Assembly: GCA_017311185.1 (NCBI GenBank)
Contig: JAESUZ010002887.1
Coordinates: 20,362 to 84,361 of the forward strand
Length of the DNA: 64,000 nucleotides
Direction of reading: 5' to 3'
DNA from: Proteles cristata cristata
Taxonomy: Eukaryota; Chordata; Mammalia; Carnivora; Hyaenidae
The notes under the pieces were generated by a model. The model made no database searches and had not been told where the DNA came from. It worked only from the letters and a program-made list of their open reading frames with translations. Below, in pieces: positions 1-11,250 of this stretch (the stretch's first letter is position 1; every line of letters starts with the position of its first letter). Made by a program: the position numbers and the translations under genes.

Positions 1-1000
1 GAATTAACCACAATTAATAATTTGGTGGGTTTTCTGCCAGGCTTTTTTCTCATCAGAGCCCGGAAGAGCTGGAAGGAACCTCAGAGAGGATCTAGTCCAG
101 CGTAATCATTTTACAGATGAAGAGAATCCATTAAAAGGTTGACTCTATTTCTGGTTTTGTTTCAAGTCATGCCAAGCAAGAACAGTACACTTATGGAAAA
201 ACCCTGGGTTGTGTCTTGGGTGCGACCCCTGACAAGGAGCCTGATGTAACCCAGTTGGCTTCTAAGGCCTTCCTGCTTTGCTCATTGCCTGGGATGATGT
301 GACATTTGGAGCTGTGGCAGCCATTTTGTGACCCAAGGTGACAAGTCTGAGGATAAAAAGCTCACACACTGAAGGTGAGAGAGTGGAATGACAGAAAGAA
401 TATGGGTCTTTAATGACATAATTGAGCTGCCAGACTGTCCTTAGAATTGCCCATCCTCAGAAGTCTTGGTGAGGAAAGTAAATACTTCTCTTGCTTAAAT
501 TCCTTTAAGTTGGATATTCTGTTACTCATAGCCCCCCAAATCCAGATCCATGAGCTCCATGACCTTGAACACATACAACTATTAACTATTCGCTGCCTAG
601 GGTGGCTTCATTGGTAAAATAGCGATATTACACACACACTTTACAAAATTATGCACACTCATCTGTATTCTGTTTCTGCCCTATAACATATAATGAGACT
701 CTCCTGTCTTCTTCAGTTTTTTCTAAAAGGACAATCTTTGATGGCTACAGAGACGTTTGTCCTGTGTTTTTCTCTGAATGCCCCTATTGTTGAGCATTTA
801 CATTGTCAGCAGATTTTCTTTTGTGGAAGGAAAGGCTGCAATGAATCCTCCTTGTATATGAAGTTATGTACCTTCAATTCTTTTTTGAGGATAAATTTCT
901 AGAATCAGAAATCCTGTGTCACACGTTTAAGGCTTATGATATCAATTGCCACATTGTCTCCTCTCTGTATCTCACAGACTTAACATTGTTTTAAAATGTG
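1..1000. other. Single-copy DNA, no gene recognised
   Basis: No exon, RNA gene or young repeat is recognisable. Around 66-165 the text (a 'ggaaggaacctcagagagg' stretch followed by 'cattttacagatgaag') resembles the conserved core of an ancient MIR-like SINE, but it is too short and diverged to call firmly. The 69-residue frame at 693-902 has no recognisable domain. Confidence 0.5.
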
Positions 1001-1003
1001 TTG

Positions 1004-1149
1004 GGAGAGCCTGGGACTCTGATCTCCGGGTTGTGAGTTCAAGCCCCATATTTAGGCTCTACTCTATAGCTTTAGAATAGAATAGAATAGAATAAAAGAA
1101 AATTAAATTAAATTAAATTAAATTAAATTAAATTAAATTAAATTAAATA
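1004..1149 (+). repeat. Old CanSINE fragment with AATAG/AAATT microsatellite tail
   Basis: The B-box region ('gtgagttcaagcccc') of a tRNA-derived SINE is visible at 1032-1046, but the A-box part of the head is deleted. The A-rich tail has expanded into a simple repeat: about four AATAG units (1073-1095) followed by about ten AAATT units (1100-1149). The pattern is typical of an old copy whose tail became a microsatellite. Confidence 0.65.
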
Positions 1150-1150
1150 A

Positions 1151-1368
1151 GAGCACCCAGGTGGTTCCATTTGTTAAGCATCTGACTTCATTTCTGGTCA
1201 CAATTTTTCGGTTTGTGAGTTTGAGCCCTGCACTGCACTGGTGGTGTGGAGCCTGCTTGAGATTCTCTCTCTCCTTCTCTCTCTCTCTCTCTCTGCCCCT
1301 TCTCCACGTGTGATCTCTCTCTTTCTCAAAATAAATGAATAAACTTTAAAAATAAAATAATATAAAAA
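1151..1368 (+). mobile_element. CanSINE (SINEC type)
   Basis: Plus-strand tRNA-derived SINE: 'gagcacccaggtggttcc' head, B box around 1213-1228, CT-rich body with a (TC)n run near 1266-1294, and an A-rich 'ataaatgaataaac' tail. It directly abuts the tail of the preceding old SINE, so it may have landed in that A-rich tract. Substantial divergence suggests an older copy. Confidence 0.85.
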
Positions 1369-1439
1369 GTGTACATTAGTGGGGAATATTTTTTTTAATT
1401 AATAAGTAATGCATTTACATGGTTCTAAATTCAAAAGTA

Positions 1440-1635
1440 GTGGCATCTGGGTGTCTCAGTTGGTTGAGTGTCTGACTCTTGATCTTAGCTCAGGTCATGA
1501 TCCTAGGGTCATGGGATCGAGCCCGACAATAGGCTCCATGTTGAACGTGGAGCCTGCTTGGAATTCTCTCTCTCTCCCTCTGCCTCTCTCTCCTATTTGT
1601 GCGTGTACACTCTCTCTTTAAAATAAAAAGAATAA
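1440..1635 (+). mobile_element. CanSINE (SINEC type)
   Basis: Plus-strand SINE with a recognisable head ('tggcatctgggtgtctcagttgg'), the 'ctcaggtcatgatcc' core, CT-rich body and 'aaataaaaag' tail. The next SINE begins at 1636 with no spacer, so the two form a same-orientation tandem pair. No clear TSD is seen. Confidence 0.85.
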
Positions 1636-1834
1636 GGGTGCCTGGATGGCTCAGTCATTTGAGCGTCCAACTTCAGCTCAGGTCATGATCTCTCTGTTCA
1701 TGAGTTCGAGCCCCGCATGGGGCTCTGTGCTGACACCTCCGAGCCTGGAGCCTGCTTCGATTTCTGTGTCTCCCTCTCTGTCTGCCCCTCCCCCACTCGC
1801 TCTCTCTCTATCAAAATAAACATAAAAAAAGAAT
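1636..1834 (+). mobile_element. CanSINE (SINEC_Fc type)
   Basis: Full-length plus-strand copy: A box around 'tggctcagtcatttgag', B box 'gagttcgagcccc' (1702-1714), 'ctctgtgctgac' core, CT-rich body and 'aaaataaacataaaaaaa' tail. It is joined directly to the tail of the upstream SINE. Confidence 0.9.
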
Positions 1835-1835
1835 A

Positions 1836-3391
1836 CAGTTAAAAGTTTACACTGGAAAAATTTCCTTCCATTTCTTTTTTTCCCTAGCTACCCAATTCTT
1901 CTCTCCAAGGTTTCTGGGAAAAACTTCCAAATATAGGCATATAGGCAAATAGGCATATATGAGGCCCTGGCAGGAAACAGAAGGCACAGTCAAATTAATC
2001 AATTTGAGGAAAGAGATTGTTTACAAAGTAAAGAGGGGTGTTGGGAAGCCCATCGCAACAGCGCCATACCCTGGAACTCGTAACAGGGGGCCCGTAGCAC
2101 TATTAGGGGGTGAGGGGGGGCAGGAAGTGACCCTGGAGGCAGAAAGGCTGTGTGGAGAGGGCTGCCTGACCTTCAGCGGAGTCACAGCTAGCCTGTGACA
2201 TCCCCACAGGGAGGCTCTGGGTGAATAAACCCCCTGAGTTCACTGGTCTTTTGTTGGTGCCCCATTCTGGTGGAAACCAGAGGGCCAGGGAGCTTACTCC
2301 TAGCATTTCCTGGCATTTTAGGAAACCTCCTTTCGTGTCAGTATCTCTCGTTCTCAAGGTTGGTACACAGAGGATGGCTGCGCTGAATTTCTCAAAGCAA
2401 GTGTTGCCCTTATCCAGTGCCTGCTTTATTCCTTTAATGAAGGAACCGTCCTGTGGGCCCTCCCAGAGAAAAGTCAGGGACCGAGGCTCTCCAGTTACTT
2501 CTGTTAATCGATTCCTACGTTCTCCCTCCCTCACCTTGTGACCTTTTCCCAGGGCTCTGTCAGGCAGCTGCAGCCTGTCTGCCACATCATCACATCTGCC
2601 CGAAGCTTCGGGAACCATCCCAGCAAGGCACTAAGACTGGTCCCAGGTGTCCTTGCTAGGAGTTAAACTCTAAGGCATAAGCGCCTCGGTGACATTAGGT
2701 TCTTTTCCATCCAGCCTTGTGATCCACTCTGGGGGTCCACACCCACTGATCCGAATTGTTGTATCTAGGATTCTTTAGAAAAGAGAGCCCGATTCAACGC
2801 TTAAATCCAAATGCTTTATTCAGAGCGCAATTTGCCGGTGACTGTCCAGGCTTTAACAGTGATCGTCCCACATCCTGGAAGTCCCTGCAGGCCTAGGCAA
2901 GCCTGGCTGATGGGTTACCCTACGCAAGAGGTAAAATCCCAGGGCAGCAGCGACGAGGGAAAAGGGAAAGCAAGGCAGGGAAGCAGGGACCAAGCCAGGG
3001 AAAGCGAACGCAAGGTGCTGTTAACAAACTGGCCAGACCTTCAAGAGAAAAATAGGGCTGATTGCTTGGTCATGTGACTTCTCCCCAGGCAGCCTGTGCC
3101 AAACCACCTCTCCCGGAACGGTCTGTTGGAGGAGTGTGTCTGCCAATTTGCTCCTGTCTCCTATGTTTCATTGGTCAGAGTTCACCACATGGAGGTTTGT
3201 TAAACCCGCTGCAGCTCCCGGCTCTGCCACCGAGCCTCCTGGAATGGCCACTGGGGAAGCCACATTGCATCCTTCCTGCCGCAGTACTTCTGAGTCTCAG
3301 GGGTGGGGGGGAGCCCGCGGCCTCCGTGGTTCTGGTGATGGCACGCCTCTGGGTACTGGAGCTGTCCGTAATTAGAAATATCCGCTGATGT
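1836..3391. other. Single-copy DNA, moderately GC-rich; long frame but no supported gene
   Basis: No repeat family or gene is recognised. The longest ATG-initiated frame of the window lies here on the minus strand (2618 to 2103, 171 residues). It overlaps plus-strand open frames (2221-2541, 2453-2659), has no recognisable domain or signal peptide, and no splice or initiation context that argues for coding use. The right half (2760-3390) contains a CCAAT-like 'cattggtc' and T-rich 'gctttatt' that could belong to a decayed antisense LTR, but this is only a suspicion. Confidence 0.4.
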
Positions 3392-3400
3392 CACAATCTT

Positions 3401-3609
3401 TATTTTACTTATTTAATGTTTGTTTGTTTCTTTATTTATTTTGAGAGAGAGAGAGATTGCGCGGGGGTTGGGGGTCGGGGAGCAGGAGATCTGGAGTGGG
3501 TTCTGCACTGACAGCACAGAGCCCAATGCAGGTCTCAAACTCATGAACCGGCAGAGCATGACCCGAGGTGAAGTCAGATGCTCAACGACTAAGCTACCCA
3601 GGCGCACCC
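3401..3609 (-). mobile_element. CanSINE (SINEC type)
   Basis: Minus-strand copy: T-rich tail at left ('tttatttattttgagagagag'-like), GA-rich body, B box complement around 3533-3546 and the head complement ending 'ctacccaggcgcacc'. A short 9-bp TSD 'cacaatctt' flanks it (3392-3400 and 3610-3618). Confidence 0.9.
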
Positions 3610-3618
3610 CACAATCTT

Positions 3619-3933
3619 GATAATCACTATCATTACATGGTGATCAAACTCCACAACCATTTGCTCTCACAAAACCTTGCCCTTCACGTACACTGTGTGA
3701 TAATTTGAATTATTGGGATGTCACTGAAACCACAAAGACCACCAGCGTCCCAAGGTAGTTCTCTATGCACACTTCAGATTTGTGATCCATCGTATCCCAG
3801 AGTTCCATTTTAGCATTCTATGACTTAGGGCCAATTCTGGTATCAATTACTATACCGTTCAGGGCCCCAGCATAAACAATATGGCACATTTAAACTGGTT
3901 AATTGAGGCGAGTTAATAGAGGAGCCATTTAAG
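3619..3933. other. Single-copy spacer, nothing recognised
   Basis: About 315 bp between two SINEs, AT-rich with no repeat, RNA or coding signature that I can recognise. Confidence 0.5.
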
Positions 3934-3934
3934 G

Positions 3935-4155
3935 GGTCCCTGGGTGGCTCAGTCTGTTAAGTGCGGGACTTCGGCTCATGTCATCATCTTGCCATTCGTG
4001 GGTTCGAGCCCCACGTTGGGCTCTGTGCTGACAGCTAGCACATAGCCTGGAGCTTGCTTCAGATTCTGTGTCTTCCTTTTTTCTCTGACCCTCCCCTGCT
4101 CATGCTGTCTCTCTCTCTCAGAAATAAATAAAAAACATTTAAAAAAAAAAAAAAG
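3935..4155 (+). mobile_element. CanSINE (SINEC_Fc type)
   Basis: Plus-strand copy with head 'gggtccctgggtggctcag', B box 'gggttcgagcccc', body ending in 'ctctctctctcagaaataaata' and an oligo-A tail (about 14 A at 4141-4154). The long tail implies a fairly recent copy, but no clear TSD was found. Confidence 0.9.
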
Positions 4156-4446
4156 AAAGGACCACTAGACAAATTTTATGGCCCTTGATAGAAGGATATG
4201 ACAACTCATAGTCCAGCAGAAGAGGAGTAAATATCCTGTCTTTACTCTCCTCCCGCCTTCTGAACTCCTCAAGGTGACACAGTTCAGTTTCAGGGGCACA
4301 GAACAGAATATGGATAGGTAGGGAGGAGACTGGATGCTCAAATGGAAATATCCTGCACAACTGTAAATCCTGTGCTTCTTACCGCGATATCTGAAGACAA
4401 TAGCCCACATCTATTGTTTGTAATGTCTAAATAGTGGGGAATCTAT

Positions 4447-4651
4447 GGGGTGCCTGGGTGGCTCACTTGGTTAAGCGACTGACTTCGGCTCAGGTCATGA
4501 TCTCACGGTCCATGGGTTCGAGCCCCGTGTTGTACTCTGTGCTGACAGGTCAGAGCCTGGAGCCTGCTTCAGATTTGGTGTCTCCCTCTCTCTCTGTCCT
4601 TCCCCGCTCATGCTTGCTCTCTCTCTCAAAAATAAATAAACATTAAAAAAA
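4447..4651 (+). mobile_element. CanSINE (SINEC_Fc type) with 15-bp TSD
   Basis: Full-length plus-strand SINE with intact A- and B-box-like head and 'aaataaataaacattaaaaaa' tail. Flanking direct repeats 'atagtggggaatcta' (4431-4445) and 'ataatggggaatcta' (4652-4666) differ at one base, showing an L1-mediated insertion. Confidence 0.95.
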
Positions 4652-4855
4652 ATAATGGGGAATCTAGGAAAATGTCACTATTATTTTATTTTAAAACAAT
4701 GATTTTGTAATTTGCGTTGAGATTTCCCCGTTCTGTGGGGACATTCACTGAGCAGCGTACAGGTACTTACATCTACCACATTTTTAAAGCATATATATTT
4801 AATATACTTTTGATATATTAAATTTAAAAAATCAATTAAAAATTATGATATTAAA

Positions 4856-5299
4856 TGGGGTGCCTGGGTGGCTCAGTCGGTTAAGCTTCCAACTCTTGAC
4901 TTTGGGTGAGGTCATGATCTCACGGCTCGCAAGTTTGAGCCCCACGTCGGGGTCTGTCTGGTGCTACAGAGCCTCTTTGGGATTCTCTCTATCCCTTCAT
5001 CCCTCTCTGCCCCTCCCCCAACTCATTCTCTCTTTTTCTCTCTCCCTCAAAATATTTTTAATTTTTTTTTTATATAGAGACAGACAGAGCGTGAGCAGAG
5101 GAGGGGCAGAGAGAGAGGAAAACACAGAATCTGAAGCAGGCTCCAGGCTCTGAGCTGTCAGCACAGAGCCCGATGTGGGGCTCTAACCGACAAACCATGA
5201 GATCGTGACCTGAGCCAAAGTTGGACGCTTAACCAACTGAGCCACCCAGGCGCCCCTCTCTCTCTCAAAATAAAGAAATAAACTTAAAAAGAAAAAAAG
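4856..5299 (+). mobile_element. CanSINE split by a second, opposite SINE
   Basis: Plus-strand SINE whose head and body occupy 4856-5056 and whose tail resumes at 5257-5299 ('tctctctctcaaaataaag'). The gap is filled by a minus-strand SINE (5055-5256). The duplicated target 'tctctcyctcaaaata' (5039-5054 and 5257-5272) lies inside the outer SINE's own CT-rich/A-rich junction, so the inner element inserted later. Confidence 0.9.
5055..5256 (-). mobile_element. CanSINE nested in the tail of another SINE
   Basis: Minus-strand full-length copy: T-run at left (5061-5071), GA-rich body and the head complement ending 'gagccacccaggcgcccc'. It is flanked by a 16-bp TSD with one mismatch derived from the host SINE. 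The two elements together form an inverted repeat of roughly 200 bp per arm. Confidence 0.93.
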
Positions 5300-5395
5300 A
5301 GTATTTTGGACATGTTAGTTTGCTACCCATGTGGAGATATATAATAGGTCATTGGTTCTTGAAGTCTGACGTTCAGAATAGAGGACAGGTTTGGG

Positions 5396-5505
5396 AGTTC
5401 CTGGCTGGCTCAATCGGTGGAGCATGGGACTCAATCTTGGAGTTGTGAGTTTGAGTCCCACGCTGGATGTAGAGATTACTTAAATAAATAAATACTTAAA
5501 GGAAA
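5396..5505 (+). mobile_element. Older short CanSINE
   Basis: A tRNA-like head ('cctggctggctcaatcgg' to 'gtgagtttgagtcccacgctgg') is followed directly by 'gtagagattacttaaataaataaata', without the long CT-rich body of the felid-specific copies. This is the structure of an older carnivore SINE subfamily. Confidence 0.75.
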
Positions 5506-6720
5506 AGGAGAGCATGTTTGGAGATACAAATGTGGGAGTCATGAGTGAACAGGCAGCATTTAAAGCGGTGGGGTGGGATGAGTTATGCAGGAAACTTGTG
5601 TAAAATAGAAAAGCCCAGAGGCTCAACCGTTAGAGATTGGAAAAAAAGAGGCAGAATCAGAAAGGAGACTGCAAAGGGCCAGAGTGGTAGACAGTCAGGG
5701 GAGTTTGGTTTCAAGGGTATTATTTAAAAAGGAAAATATTTATAACTCCCTATTATTTCGCTGGCAGTTCTTCTGGTCTAGGTAACCTAGGCTGAGGTTG
5801 GGTCATCACAGATGGCTTCATGCACGTGCCTGGTTATTGTCGCTGTGTCATGTGAGGCAGGGGATGACTTGACTACATGTCCCTCATTATTCAGTGGCCT
5901 AGCCTGGGCTTATTCGTATGGTTGCGGTTGTAGAGCTCCCTAGAACAAATACTTTTCAAGTCTTCGCATATGTCACATTTGCTATTGTTCCATTAACAAA
6001 GCAAGTCACATGGGCAAGCCAAGCATCAATGTCTAGGGCATGGAGAGAGGCAGGAAATTATTACAGTTCTTTTTGCAAACAATCTCCTACAACTATTAGT
6101 GAATTTCTAATTATGTGAATTCATCCTTTGAGTTGCTCTCGTTAGAAACCTCAAAGTTATTTTCTACCTCTCTTTTTTTCTCTTAGTGTAAAATGGAAAT
6201 TATTTAATTAGCTAAGTAAAAATGTGTTTTGTGGGAAATCATTTTCTCTCAGTACTTCAATAATCCAAATACTAATATAAACTTTGATTACAGATCCATT
6301 ACTGTTTTAATTAACTATGTTCTGAAACTGGAAAGAAATAACATCATTGGCAGACTAAAATATAAAATTTATTTAAATTCCTTACAACAAAATGTGGCTT
6401 AATATCCCGGTAATACATTTCGTTTTGTTTTCTTACAAATATGCGGAGGTAATCACCAATAAGTGGTGATATTTAAACACTTAGAAAAAATATTAAGTGG
6501 TACTTCTGCCTTAGATGACTGTGTATGTGCTTCTTATCTGAAGGTGGCAGCAAGTGAAATTAAATGATTTTCCCAATGACTGCTTTGTCAATCCATTTTC
6601 TTTCAGCTAATTGACTGATTTCTGTCACTGCTGCCTCCCAAGGATGTCACTGACAATCCCATATGGTGCTAAAGCTTCCTACAGCCGTCCATTGCATCCA
6701 TTGCTGCAACCCTGTAAGAG
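5506..6720. other. Single-copy DNA; AT-rich island at 6100-6720
   Basis: No repeat or gene is recognised in about 1.2 kb. The AT-rich segment 6100-6720 is free of any recognisable transposon and might be conserved non-coding sequence, but that cannot be judged from one sequence. Confidence 0.45.
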
Positions 6721-7630
6721 GCTTTTAATTAATTAATTAATTATTAAAATTTTATTTTAATTCCAGTGTAGTTGACGTACGGCGTTATATTAGTTTCAGG
6801 TGTACAATATAGTGGATTCAACCACTCCGTATATTTATTACTCAGTCCTCATCTTGATAAGCATGCTCTTTAATTCCCATCGGCTGTTTCACCCGTCACC
6901 CACCTCCACCTCCAGTTACCTCCTGTCTGGTCACCATCAGTTTGTTCTCTGTAGCTAAAAGTCTGTTTTTTGGTTTGTCTCCCACCCCCTCCTTGTTCAT
7001 TGTTTTGTTTCTTAAATTCCAAATATGAGTGAAATCCTATGGTATTTGTCTTTCTCTGACTGGCTTATTTCGCTTAGCATTATGCCCTCTAGATCCATCC
7101 ATGTTGTTGTACAGGGCAAGATTTCATTCTTTTTACGGCTGAGTAATATTCCATTGTATTCATATACACCACATCTTCTTTATCCATTTCTCTATTGATG
7201 GACACTTGGGCTGCTTCCATGATTTGGCCATTGTAAGTAATAGTGCAATAAACATAGAGGTGCGTATATCCCTTCGAGTTAGTGTTTTTGTATTCTTTGA
7301 GCAGATACCCAATAGTGCAGTTACTGAATCACAAGGTAGTTCTACTTTAAACTTCTGGAGAAACCTCCTCTGCACAATGGCTGCACCAATTTGTATTCCC
7401 CCCCAACAGTGCAAGAAGGTTCCCTTTTCTCTAAATCCTCATCAAGTACTTGTTTCCTGTGTCATTGACATTAGCCATCCCGCCAGGCCTCAGGTCATAT
7501 CTCAGGGTGGCCTTGGTGTACATTTCCCTGACGCTGAGTGACGCTAAGCATCTTTTCATGTGGCTGTTGGCCATCTGGATGTCTTCTTTGGAGAAATGTC
7601 TGTTCACGTCTTCTGTGTAAAGGGCCTTTT
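6721..7630 (-). mobile_element. LINE-1 3' fragment (end of ORF2 plus 3' UTR)
   Basis: Minus-strand, 5'-truncated LINE-1. The 3' end is at the left, next to a (TTAA)n tract at 6724-6743. Reading leftwards from 7630 there is degraded ORF2 C-terminal coding sequence, then 3' UTR. A remnant frame at 7414-7160 (84 residues) shows the ORF2p-like strings 'MHCWGGIQIG' and 'IEKWIKKMWCI'. Frame breaks and stops show it is dead. It encodes no enzyme because the endonuclease and reverse-transcriptase regions are missing. Confidence 0.85.
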
Positions 7631-7648
7631 AGGAGACACTGAGTAGGT

Positions 7649-7875
7649 GGGGCGCCTGGGTGGCTTAGTTGGTTACGCGTCCGACTTTCACTTAGGTCAT
7701 GATCTCACGGTTCGTGGGTTTGAGCCCCGCGTCGGGCTCTGTGCTGACTGCCAGCTCAGAGCCTGGAGCCTGTTTCAGAGTCTGTATCTCCCTCTCTCTC
7801 TGACCCTCCCCTGCTCACGCTGTGTCTCTCTGTCTCTCTCCTAGAAATAAATAAAAATATTAAAAAAAAAAAAAA
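7649..7875 (+). mobile_element. Young-subfamily CanSINE with 17-bp TSD
   Basis: Plus-strand full-length copy with three diagnostic changes shared with four other copies: 'cttaggtcatgatc' instead of 'ctcaggtcatgatc', 'gctgactgccagctcag', and 'ctcctagaaataaata' at the tail junction. TSDs 'agga(g/a)acactgagtagg' at 7631-7647 and 7876-7892 differ at one base. The tail ends in about 14 A. Confidence 0.95.
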
Positions 7876-7892
7876 AGGAAACACTGAGTAGG

Positions 7893-9267
7893 GATCCTTT
7901 CCTACCAGGAGGGGTGCACGAGCACACAAGCATGGCATTGTAGAGGCATATTGTTAGTCTTCACTCAAATTAGCTTTGTAACAAAACCCTGGGCCTCAGT
8001 TTATTCATCTGAAAAACAGTGGATTGGCTTACGGTCTTCCTGCAGCCTGTGGCATTCCGAGTGCACGTGGGCTCTGCTGGTTCAATGAAACCAGCACTCT
8101 ATTAACTGTAGAAAGAGAAGGGGTCCTGAACACCCCCACTTGGGGTTACTACAGGAGGCAGGAGCAATCACAACGAGTATGTGGTAACATTTTTGCCATT
8201 CTTCAGAGCAAATCCAAAGTTCAAGTGACACAAGGAACAGCTGGGTAGGAATCCCGAACTTCACGTGCACCAAAGAGTCACAATCATCTATGGGGGCTGT
8301 TGGCTCCATAACTGAACCTTCATTTTTTCCCCACATGTTAGAAAATGTCTGTGCAGCATCACCTTGCGGCTGAAATGACTGTCCCCTGCTCTGTGCAGTC
8401 CATCAGGGTGACCAGATCAGGAGGGCGTGGCCACCACTTCTGGGTCCCAGATCTCTGAGAAGCTGAAAGGGCTCCAGGTGCAGTCAGTCCTCCGTGTAAC
8501 GTGCAAGTGCACGGGGCTCCGGCCACGCGGGCAAATGCTCCAGAAGGCTTCATGGGTCTCGGCTGCCGCGGGAAACTCGCTTGCCTGGCTCACCACTCGC
8601 TCCCCTTCCTACTGCTGCCCTGCGTCAGGACACCCGTCCTCACCGTCTCAACCCGGGCCGGCACCCACGTCAGTCAGGCCACTCAACCTGAAAGTAAATT
8701 CCTCACCTCCAGGTACATTCTGCGTCCCCTTATATTTACTTCCCTCAGATTGCTTTTTCTCCATACTCCTCAGGGCTTCTCTGTGGAGTAAACACTTGGT
8801 CAAACTGGTGTCGCGTTAAGAGATTGTAGAATAGATCTGGGAGTCGCAAGTCTCAGTCTTTAGAGCAGAGCCCTCAACTTTGCTCTGAAATACCCCCATC
8901 TCTTTCTTTGTCCCTCTCTGCCTCCCACTCTTAGAACCACAAAGAGCCAAGAACCCTCTAGTTCCCTAAGTGCTATGGGACACAGAATTTTTTCCTGAGC
9001 ACGTAGGACCTCTATGGGACACTGGTTCAAAACGCTGCCCACGAGCCGCTGAACAACTGCGGCTCTCATGGGGGCGGAGGGGTGTCCATCACGAGTCCCT
9101 TAAGCTGCAAGTAGCACAAAACCTGTCTTACAGCCACTTAAATACAAACAGGGCTTATTATTTTTTTCCCCTCAAAACAGAAAGTGTGAATGTAGGTGGT
9201 TGTTTGCATTCATCCAGGAACTCAAGGACTTTGGAGCCAGCGACTCTGCAGTCATTGGAGCTTTTCC
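7893..9267. other. Single-copy DNA, nothing recognised
   Basis: About 1.4 kb with no recognisable repeat or exon. The open frames at 8427-8819 and 8501-8791 overlap each other in different frames in locally GC-rich sequence and show no domain. Confidence 0.5.
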
Positions 9268-10430
9268 TTCGGTTTGATTCCAGCTTTATTGAGATATAAG
9301 TGACAGAAAGCATTGTGTAAGTTTAAGGCGCACAATGTGATGATTTGATACACTTCTCTATTCTGAAATGATTACTGCAGTAGGGTTAGGTCACCTCACA
9401 TAATTACCATCTTTTTCCTTTCTGTGGCGAGAACACTTAAGATTTATTCTCAGCAACTTTTAAATATATAACACAATATTGTTAACTGTAGTCACCGTGA
9501 GGTACGTTAGATCCTCGCAACGTGTTCATCTCCCAACTGGAAGTTTGTACCCTTGGTCGGCATCTTCGCCACCCGGCCCCGAACCTGCCCCTGGCTGACC
9601 GCCATCCCACTCTGAGCTTTTCTGAGGACCACTTTTTCAGATTTCCCACATAAGCGATAGCCTACGGTATTTTCTTTGTCTGACTTATTTCAGTCAGCAC
9701 ACTGTTGCAAATGGCAGAATTTGCTTTTTTCTCATGGTTGAATCATTATCCGCTGTGTATGTATGCAGCATCTTCCTCATCCATTCATCTGTAGAAGGAC
9801 AATTAGGTTGTTGACATATCTTGGCTATTGTCAATAATGCTGCAGTGAACGTCGGGATATCTCTTTGAGACCCTGATTTTATTTCCTCTGGATGTGTACT
9901 CAAAGGAGGGATTGCTAGATAACATGATAATTCTATTTTTAACTTTTTGAGGCACCTCCACACCGTTTTCCATAGTGGCTGCATTACTTTACATTTCTGC
10001 CAATGACGCACAAGACCTTGTGTTCTCCACATCCTTGCTAACACTCATTGTCTCTTGTCTTTCTGTTAATTGCCATTCTAACAAGTGTCAGGTGATGGTC
10101 TCATGGTGGTTTTGATTTGCATTTCCCTGATGATTAGTGGTGTTGAGCATCTTTTCATTTATCTATTGGACATGTGTGTCTCTTCTTTGGTAAAATGTCA
10201 ATTCAGTTCCTCTGCCCAGTTTTAAATGGGATTGTTTGTTTGTTTGTTTTTCTTACTTTTGAGATGTATGAATTCCTTATATATTTTGGATATTAACCTT
10301 TTATCAGATATATTGTTTGCAAATATTTTCTCCCATTCTGTAGGTTGTCTTCTCATTTTATTGATTATAGTTCTACTTATTTATTTTTGCCTTGGTTGAT
10401 TGTGCTCATATTCAACATATTGTTGCCACT

Positions 10431-10649
10431 GGAGTGCCTGGGTGGCTTAGTCGGTTAAGTGTCTGACTTTGGCTTACATCATGATCTCACAGTTTGTGAG
10501 TTTGAGCCCCACGTCGGGCTCTGTGCTGACAGCTCAGAGCCTGGAGCCTTCTTCAGGTTCTGTGACTCCCTTTCTCTCTCTCTGCCACACCCACATTTGC
10601 ACTCTGGCTCTGTTTCTCTCTCTCTCAAAAATAATCATTAAAAAAAAAA
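10431..10649 (+). mobile_element. CanSINE inside the ancient L1
   Basis: Plus-strand copy with head 'ggagtgcctgggtggcttag', B box 'gagtttgagcccc' and tail 'aaaaataatcattaaaaaaaaa'. Short flanking direct repeats 'ttg(t/c)tgcca' at about 10420-10428 and 10650-10658 mark its entry into the L1. Confidence 0.92.
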
Positions 10650-11017
10650 TTGCTGCCAAGACCCATTCTGACGAGATTTTTCCCTATTTTTTTCTTCTAG
10701 GAGTTTTACGGTTTCAAGTCTTAAGTCTAAGTCTTCAATCCATTTTGAGTTAACTTCTGTGGGTGGTGGTAAATAGGACACCACTTTCATTCTTTTTGTG
10801 CGATTATCCACTTTCCCCAGCATCACTTATTGAGAAGACTATCCTTTCTCCATTGAGGTTCTTGGTTCCCTTTTCAAATACGAATTGACCATATATGCTT
10901 GGGTTGATTTCTGGACTCTTGATTCTGTTTCATTGGCTTATTTGTCTATTTTTATGCCAATACCATACTGTTTTGATAATTATAGTTTTGTTATGTAGTT
11001 TTAAACCAGGAAGTGTG

Positions 11018-11191
11018 GGAGCAGCTGGGTGGCTCAGTCAGTTAAGCGTCCAACTTCAGCTCAGGTCATGATCTCACTCATGGTTTGTGGGTTTGAGCCC
11101 CGCATCAGACTCTGTGCTGACTGCTGGCTCAGAGCCTGGAGACTGTTTCGGATTCTGTGCTTCCCTCACTCTCTGACCCTCCCTTGTTCAT

Positions 11192-11225
<34 letters not shown>

Positions 11226-11250
11226 AAATAAATAAAACATTAAAAAAAAT
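11018..11250 (+). mobile_element. CanSINE inside the ancient L1 with 15-bp TSD
   Basis: Plus-strand copy containing a (TC)n run of about 32 bp (11192-11223). TSDs 'aaaccaggaagtgtg' (11003-11017) and 'aaatcaggaagtgtg' (11251-11265) differ at one base. The (TC)n body is a likely length-variable microsatellite. Confidence 0.95.

Noticed and set aside
9694..10044. 116-codon frame as an independent gene
   Set aside because: It is a decayed LINE-1 ORF2 C-terminus ('STDEWMRKML') within the ancient minus-strand L1.
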